Source: Isoetes taiwanensis (taxonomy: Eukaryota; Streptophyta; Lycopodiopsida; Isoetales; Isoetaceae). Taken from it: a stretch of DNA of 64,000 nt. The stretch covers positions 4,054,488 through 4,118,487 of the forward strand of contig JAJEKV010000050.1 in NCBI GenBank assembly GCA_021234155.1, in the 5' to 3' direction. The first letter of the stretch is position 1. Every line of letters starts with the position of its first letter. Positions 58,508-64,000 of this stretch are shown piece by piece. The notes below the pieces were generated by a model. The model was not told the origin of the DNA. It made no database searches and saw nothing but the letters and a program-made list of their open reading frames with translations. A program made the position numbers and the translations under genes.

Positions 58508-59069
58508 AAGTATAACTTGACAGAGGGAAATCAAGATTTCATATAACCGTTAAATGCTATAAAGAGGCAACGGAACAAAAGGCGGCAGAGAAAAGGGACA
58601 ACTCCGGAATGCTAAAAGCGAAGAAGAAAAGAACGGGTAGAACAAATCTAATCACAAAATCGAACCAGAGGGAAGAAGATCTATGCTTGATGATCAGAAT
58701 CAGACTAGCAAGAGCGATTTACAAAAGGAAGCAACCGATTTTTCCAAATATACAGGTATGGGAGCAAAAGGGGGAAAATATTAAATAGCCATAGATCGGT
58801 CCAAGGAAATCGCCGGTTAATCATAGAATACTTAAAGCGCTCAATCACATGAGAATTTGATGCAGTACCTTCAAGATCCATGCATGCAAGCAAAAATTCC
58901 ATAGCCAAAGCGGGCAAGAATCATTCATAAAACTTACAGATCCACAAATTTGTGCATGCAAGAGAAGCAAACGAATGAAAACATGAACTAATAATCTATG
59001 CTTGGCCGACGACAAGACTTAGCAAAGAAACCAAAAAACTGAGACCAAAAAACTGATGTGAGAAGGCGC

Positions 59070-59560
59070 TTTCTCATCTCTCAGCAGTATCCATGGCTTC
59101 TATTCTTTGATCTCATGAGGAGGAGGGGCTTCTTCTTGCATGAGCTACTCTTTCTTGACCATTCCTATCCTTTCTAACCTCTTCTATCTTTGCCTTTTTG
59201 TCCGGCATAGGACAATTCTCCAACTTTTCTCCTCGGATCTAGTATTTGAAGTTCTCTGGTATCAGGATGTTGTTGTTTTCATGCGAGTCGCAGAGCAAGA
59301 ATGTCATCGATCCGCGTAGCGGATCAGGATTCTTGCGCAACACGAGCATGCATGCATTGCATGCATCGCATGCATGCATCGCATGCATTTTTAGGTCGTT
59401 CATCAGGTTGGGGGATCGCTATTTATTGCAGAGTTCTTCATCGACTGTTCATCGGCGCTTTCTCATCTCTCAGCAGTATCCATGGCTCCCACCCTCCCCC
59501 CCTTAAAATTGCTATTTATATGTTCATTTTTGTTATAATTGTCGCGTGGCACGCGTGAGG
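59070..59560 (+). mobile_element. Family R repeat, copy R6 (head part only)
   Basis: TTTCTCATCTCTCAGCAGTA occurs twice (about 59070 and 59460). TTGTCGCGTGGCACGCGTGA closes the recognisable part. The core and tail hairpins are missing. Alternating GCATGCATG text at 59345-59390 resembles the direct repeat in R4. Confidence 0.55.
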
Positions 59561-60248
59561 GTAAGTTGTTTTTAGTGGTATACAAAAAAGCATGTCGCGA
59601 CATTGGTGTTGGCGAGGTGCTTTTTGCACTTCATCGAATTTCTTCACGTCCGTCACCTATTTTTTCAAGGCCCGTCACAGTTGCTGATCACCCGCCAATT
59701 TCCTTCCCATCATCCAGAACGGTTGATCAGCAGGCCATCTCAGCAATCCAAAATCCTCAAGCCATCTCATCAATCCATCTCATCGATCCCGAATTTGCTG
59801 CTGGAGAATCATGGTTTCAATTTTGAGTCAGTGGAAAGATTGACGGGCAATTGAGAGAGAATGGCGGGCTTCCACAGTTTATACTGTTTCAGAATTGATG
59901 TGCTTTCTTTTGGTGAATTTGCCATGAATTGGGAGGAAAGATTTCTCCAATCTGCTTCGAAGCATAGTGTCACTTTTGATGCTAAAGCTTTCATAAGCAG
60001 TATCCAGAATTTGGAACAACAATCCAAGGAATTTTTATACTTATGCTCCCGCTTGGCAGATAATTTTCTCCAGTCAGTTGAAAATTGCCCTGTTGTGGAG
60101 GCAGCAGATAATTCTTTTCTTCCTGCTGGCGAAGGAACTGGAAATATTGAGGGGGAATTTATCTTCAGTACTTACAATGGCAATATCTTGAATTACTGAT
60201 CAATTGCTTGCAAATTATGATAGCTAACAAGTTAACCTGATTTTTCAG

Positions 60249-60458
60249 ATGAAGGTGAGGCCAATAGTCAATTCGGACCAACAGACAATTGGAATCTTGT
60301 TGCTGGTAAAAGAATTGGAAATTGTGAAGAGGAATTTCGATTCAACACTCAGTTTCATGTTTGTGATGCTACCACTGAATCAGAGCCACCAAAGGCATCC
60401 AATCTTGAAATAAAATGTGATGGTTTTGAGGCATTTTGTGATCTACCTACAAATTCTA
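60249..60458 (+). pseudogene. Transposase-like gene, exon 2
   Basis: Between a TTTTTCAG acceptor and a GTAAGT donor, 69 codons plus split ends. NWNLVAGKRIGNCEEEFRFN repeats the pattern DNSFLPAGEGTGNIEGEFIF in exon 1, so an internal duplication is likely. Joins exon 3 in frame (split AGT serine). Confidence 0.6.
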
Positions 60459-60527
60459 GTAAGTGCTTGAAAACTGCTTTTAAATGTTAAATATTCTTGA
60501 AATACTAGTTTGCTAATTGTTTTAAAG

Positions 60528-61036
60528 GTGGTGTTGAGGTCCAGCATGAACATGGGTTTGAAGATCAGGAATCACTCTATAGAAAATTACATGCAATGAA
60601 AAGGAGAGAACAAAGAGCAAAGAAAAGAGCAAGAGAAGCAGACTTAAAGAAAGATGGCTCTAGCAATGGACTAAGCAAGAGAAGAAAACAACAAATTTCA
60701 AAAAAAATTGCATTGTATAATAATAAGGTATGTGCAAATGCTTCACAGCAAGACAGGGAAGACATTCTTGAAGGTGCTGCTAAAAGACTGCCAGAATACC
60801 AGGTATTGAAATTGAAAGAAGTGAAAACAATGTCAACAATAGTGGATAACTTGAGGAAATCTTTAGCTCAACATAAGTATGATAGGAAAACTGATGTGGT
60901 CAGAGCTCGAACCTCAGCAATGGTTTATGCTGTTGCCTCAGAAATAACCAACTGTAGAAGGCTATCTGAATGTTTGAATTTGAGCAGAAAATATGTAACA
61001 ACAGCAGTACATAGAAGAGCCAGCAGAAATTGGTGA
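60528..61036 (+). pseudogene. Transposase-like gene, exon 3 (basic region)
   Basis: In frame with exon 2. Begins GVEVQHEHGFEDQESLY, then a strongly basic, possibly nuclear-targeting or DNA-binding stretch (MKRREQRAKKRAREADLKK), then helical text ending RKYVTTAVHRRASRNW and a TGA. Continuation (FKRQTDKLTHQQQKLVVEFW) is in another frame from about 61065, so a frame break lies between. Confidence 0.6.
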
Positions 61037-61290
61037 AGGTCCCTGATCAATGTTTAAGAGACAAACCGACAAACTTACTCATCAACAGCAAAAGCTTGTG
61101 GTTGAGTTCTGGACCAATAATTCAAGAGTGTCTCCATGCAAGAAGCATGTGATTAAAATTAGGATTGCCAAAGGCAATAAAATATTGCATCCTGTACATT
61201 TTTTGGAAGAGACTGAGGTTGGTTTATCTAATTTCCCTTTCTTATTTTTTTTTTTAAATTTACCATGCCTACAATGCTTATGGTTTGCAG

Positions 61291-61740
61291 GTTTCGTTTT
61301 ATGAAAGATTTCGAAGAGAGTTTCCAAAATTCGAGGTCTTTTTCTCAGCTTTTCATGCACTGAAACCTAGCTTTGTAAGGAAAGTGAAGGACAGGGAGAC
61401 ATGCTGCTGTGTATATCACATGAGGTTGGATTATGTTAGACAAGCAATTAACAAGATGAGGTTGGGCACGAAGATTCATGGAACAGAATGTAATTGTACA
61501 TGTGCTGTATGTGGTCCTGGCCTTGAATGTGAAGCCAACTTGAAGACATACAAGTCATCAAGTGATATGTGGAGGTCATTGGTTTGTGTCAAAGATATAG
61601 CAGATATAGCAGATGAGTGATATCAACATAATTGCATGCTATTGAAATGCAATTCTTGTGGTCCTTCCAAATTGCCTATGTGTCCAAAAGAGTTGAATAG
61701 AGGTGCTGGTCACACAGTTGACTGGAAGACATTTGATAGA
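61291..61740 (+). pseudogene. Transposase-like gene, cysteine-rich exon
   Basis: Preceded by FLEETE|GTTGGT donor at 61218 and a TTTGCAG acceptor, in phase 0. Exactly 150 codons to a GTAAAC donor, with one TGA at 61618-61620. Cysteine clusters RETCCCVYHMRL, CNCTCAVCGPGLEC and CNSCGPSKLPMC suggest metal binding. Confidence 0.65.
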
Positions 61741-61832
61741 GTAAACCCTTGCTGTATTATGTACTTTAGTTTGCTGTTGTATTTCAGAATCTTTCATACT
61801 CATTAGTAAATGAGTTTTATGTAAAATTACAG

Positions 61833-62168
61833 GTTTTTGAACTACCTACTGAACATGATGGAACTGGAGCTTTAAAAGTAGTACCAAAACCAATAGTTAA
61901 GCTCGTTTACAAGACAAGTAGTACTGCTGATATTTTGGAGTATGCAAAGAATGTATTGACAGATTTTATTCCTCATAACTATGAAGCCAGATGGTAGGCT
62001 AAACAGTTCAGGGACTGCTTAGCCACTTTTCCAAAAGTCACAGTTGTATCAGTAATAGACTCTGCTGAGAATTACACATTCAAAATACAGCAAGAGATCC
62101 AAAGTTTGCATTGGAGACATCTAGTATTCCAATTAACTGGAATTACTTTGCCTCTTACCATGGAAAAG
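61833..62168 (+). pseudogene. Transposase-like gene, DxAENY exon
   Basis: 112 codons in phase 0 with one TAG at 61995-61997. VVSVIDSAENYTFKIQQEIQ has an aspartate after a beta-strand-like run, the likely first catalytic acid of a DDE/RNase H fold; that assignment is inference. Confidence 0.6.
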
Positions 62169-62235
62169 GTATGCCAGCACTGCAGATTTACTTCAATTGT
62201 ATGTCTCGAAAGTAAGCTTCTCTTTTTGTTTGTAG

Positions 62236-62374
62236 GTGAACATGATGGGGCAGGGGCAGTGATTAAAAGAGCACTCACACATGAAATGTTAAAGAGGAAT
62301 TCTAGACCTTTAAGAAATGCTCATGATGTTGTAATATTTTGCCAGGAACACTTCAGTTTTTCTGACAAGCACAG
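62236..62374 (+). pseudogene. Transposase-like gene, DGAGA exon
   Basis: Encodes GEHDGAGAVIKRALTHEMLK and RPLRNAHDVVIFCQEHFS. Its acceptor leaves two bases of a split codon, but the preceding exon ends in phase 0. The mismatch shows that at least one exon between them has been lost. Confidence 0.65.
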
Positions 62375-62438
62375 GTAAATATTGTGTTCATAGTTGTATT
62401 TCTAAACAACATTTATGAACTCATTTATTTGGCTGCAG

Positions 62439-62973
62439 ATTCTTTTGGGAAATAGGCAAAGAAGATGTGTGCAGGGATGAATTGTTTGAGTGTGCTACTT
62501 TGGTAGGATCTAGCAAGTTCCATAGCATTAGACCAGTCAACAACAAGGACCCTACTATGGTTGCACACATGAATTATTCCTGCTTTTGCCACCACTGTTG
62601 GTCTGCTAAGTACAGCAAGTGTATTAACAAAGAAAGAATAGGGTCATGGGTTTTTTCAGAATTAAGGCCAGGAATCGAGGAGGAAATAGAAGCTTGTGAT
62701 GGGCCAGTGTATGAAGGTGATGCTGAGTGGAAGTCTGATATCATAGTCATTAGAGAGAATTTTGTTGTTGTTGCTCCAGCAGACAATAAGGAGAAAGTTG
62801 ATTTTTACATTCTGAAATGTACTCAGACAAAGTATGTTGTTGAGAAGGCTTTCAAGGACCCCTAGGGACAGAAGTTTGGAAGGAGAGAAGTTGTAGTAAC
62901 AGGTAAGTTCTATAAGTTTGTAGGTGATAATAAGTATGAACTTCTAAGACATGAACCAGACTGCGGTCCATGA
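62439..62973 (+). pseudogene. Transposase-like gene, C-terminal exon
   Basis: Joined in frame through a split AGA codon. FFWEIGKEDVCRDELFECAT, SKFHSIRPVNNKDPTM, the CFCHHCWSAKYSKC cluster, and a BAH-like end (ENFVVVAPADNKEKVDFYIL, REVVVTGKFYKFVGDNKYEL). One TAG at 62863-62865; terminal TGA at 62971-62973. Confidence 0.65.
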
Positions 62974-63022
62974 GCACATTCTAGAAAGTTTGCAAGCTCA
63001 ATGTTAAATTCTGGCCCAGTGT

Positions 63023-63343
63023 GATGCAGCAAATAACAGTAAGCTAGGAGGAGCAACAACCAAGGCCAATTCAAGAAAAGCAAAAAAAGTGGAAAAAGGA
63101 AAAATAAGAAACAGCAGCAAAACAACAGACAAGAAAGAGGTTGTAGGAAATTCAACCAAGCATGTTGCAAGCAAGGTCAGTGCAAGACAAGCAAGAAAAA
63201 TAGTGAAAAAAGAATTTAAAAAAAAAAGCAAGAAAGCCAGGACAACAGCAAACCAAGAAAGAGATGTTGCAAAGTCGAGTAAAGTTGTTGCAAACAAAAC
63301 AACTTCTAAAAGTGGCAAGAACATTCGAAAAGGAAAAAATTGA
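63023..63343 (+). pseudogene. Lysine-rich tail ORF
   Basis: 107 open codons, about a third Lys/Arg (KANSRKAKKVEKGKIRNSSK, KKEFKKKSKKARTT). It lies one frame away from the previous exon and was probably the C-terminal basic tail of the same protein before an indel near 62990. Could also be a simple-sequence artefact. Confidence 0.4.
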
Positions 63344-63383
63344 TAAACTAGCATTCAGCACAATTGTAGCAGTGATGTATAAA

Positions 63384-63545
63384 AAAATTACTTTCATTTA
63401 ATTCAAATCAATATACACATTCTTTAAAACCTACAGCTTTTAGATTTGTGTTTATTTTGGTACAAAAATTACTTTCATTCTATACAAATCAAATTATACA
63501 TTCTTTAAAACCCACAGCATTTGGATTTGTGTTAAACTTGCAACA
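63384..63545. repeat. 81-bp tandem duplication
   Basis: AAATTACTTTCATT, ACATTCTTTAAAAC, ACAGC and GGATTTGTGTT-type text occurs twice with an 81-bp period and several differences. Confidence 0.8.
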
Positions 63546-63719
63546 AAAAAAGGAATGCAGAATAAACATGAAACATTATGAATAAAACATAAACTTTCAT
63601 TGTATTACAAAAACGTCCACAAGTGTGGACTATATTACAAAATGCATTATGCAGGTAATTATATCATAAATATTTATGCTGGTATGACATCAGCAATCTT
63701 TCAGCATTCAAGGAAAAAG

Positions 63720-64000
63720 TCATTCATTATTTTTGGCTGCAGGAGCCTGATACTTCTTCAATTCAGCAGCCCAATCAGCTTGGTCAAGTGTTATGTCAGT
63801 GTTTGGAATCATATCCTCTTCAGAAGTTGCATCCTGGTCCTTACTAACACCTTTTCCATCATCTGTGGAAACAACCTCAGCTGCAAATAAAAAATAACTC
63901 AAATTCAGGGAAAGAATGACAAAAGGAAAAAAATATATTTTTGCAAAGTTTTTTACCTTTTTTTGGACTAACTTCCTTCATTTCATTGTTAATTTTGTGG
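63720..64000 (-). CDS. 3' end of an unidentified gene (two exons, partial)
   Basis: Minus strand. The exon at 64000-63957 reads ...INNEMKEVSPKK and ends at an AAAG|GTAAAA donor. A 76-bp intron with a TTATTTGCAG acceptor follows. The last exon, 63880-63720, reads EVVSTDDGKGVSKDQDATSE then LDQADWAAELKKYQAPAAKN and a stop. The junction codon GCT is completed across the intron. The product has an acidic, probably disordered C-terminus with a short helix. The rest of the gene lies right of the window, so its function cannot be read. It is convergent with the transposase-like gene and could belong to the same element. Confidence 0.55.

Larger units (their letters stand above)
57335..59070 (-). mobile_element. 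Family R hairpin-rich repeat, copy R5
   Basis: Minus-strand copy. Its first 650 bp parallels R3. Modules with CGCGAGCCACGCGA occur at 57945-58085. The upper limit is set by the head sequence GATGTGAGAAGGCGC near 59060, where R6 begins in the opposite orientation. The section 58120-59040 is not shared with R3 and includes a tRNA-like sequence. Confidence 0.6.
59861..62973 (+). pseudogene. Multi-exon transposase-like gene, broken
   Basis: Seven or eight exons with short introns (about 50-110 bp) and good GT/AG sites can be traced. The first is 59861 to about 60167; the rest are listed separately. Key text: VVEFWTNNSRVSPCKK, CCCVYHMRLDYVRQAINKM, SVIDSAENYTFKIQQEIQS, GEHDGAGAVIKRALTHEML, NYSCFCHHCWSAKYSKC and VDFYILKCTQTKYVVE. 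From memory, this D-x-AENY...DGAGAxxKR order occurs in uncharacterised proteins of plants and animals that look like DDE transposases; I cannot name the family. Defects are stops at 61618, 61995 and 62863, a frame break at 61034-61064, and a missing middle exon. A domesticated host gene relic is the alternative. Confidence 0.6.

Overview
The window looks like nuclear DNA of a land plant: AT-rich, gene-poor and packed with decayed retrotransposons and non-coding repeats. The recognisable plant genes are an intact SAUR gene, an intact two-EF-hand gene, decayed PLS-type pentatricopeptide repeat (PPR) sequence and a broken pectin-methylesterase-inhibitor gene. The density of old LINEs would suit a large-genome lineage such as a gymnosperm or fern. 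That placement is a guess; nothing here fixes the species.

Layout. 0-6.5 kb: one orphan internal exon on the minus strand, a degenerate tandem array, and a 5'-truncated LINE whose 3' end runs into a (TTA)n tract. 6.5-8.3 kb: a hairpin-rich repeat (here called family R) interrupted by a LINE 3' fragment. 10.3-14.1 kb: PPR pseudogene pieces flanking the SAUR gene (12.28-12.70 kb, minus). 14.2-17.1 kb: a tandem duplication of about 1 kb, one copy carrying a LINE with a 15-bp target-site duplication and the other preserving the empty site. 18.1-22.1 kb: an L1-like LINE with 15-bp duplications, an endonuclease domain and a reverse transcriptase that lacks motif A. 22-32 kb: two further non-coding families (foldback family F, family N), a 415-bp element with 65-bp inverted repeats, and another LINE 3' end. 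33-34 kb: a second full family R copy beside a Helitron-like 3' terminus. 37-38 kb: a minisatellite with a 189-bp higher-order period. 39-49 kb: LINE fragments of at least two clades, an unidentified decayed coding region, a perfect 111-bp tandem duplication and a tRNA-iMet-like primer-binding site. 49.8-51.9 kb: the inhibitor pseudogene and the EF-hand gene. 54-59.6 kb: family R copies in inverted arrangement, containing a tRNA-like sequence. 59.8-63.4 kb: a multi-exon transposase-like pseudogene. Right edge: the 3' end of a minus-strand gene.

Only the SAUR gene, the EF-hand gene and the right-edge gene look intact; the left-edge exon may belong to a host gene. The most unusual content is family R. 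Its copies keep the same successive hairpins while the stem bases change in compensatory pairs, which suggests selection on folding rather than on coding.
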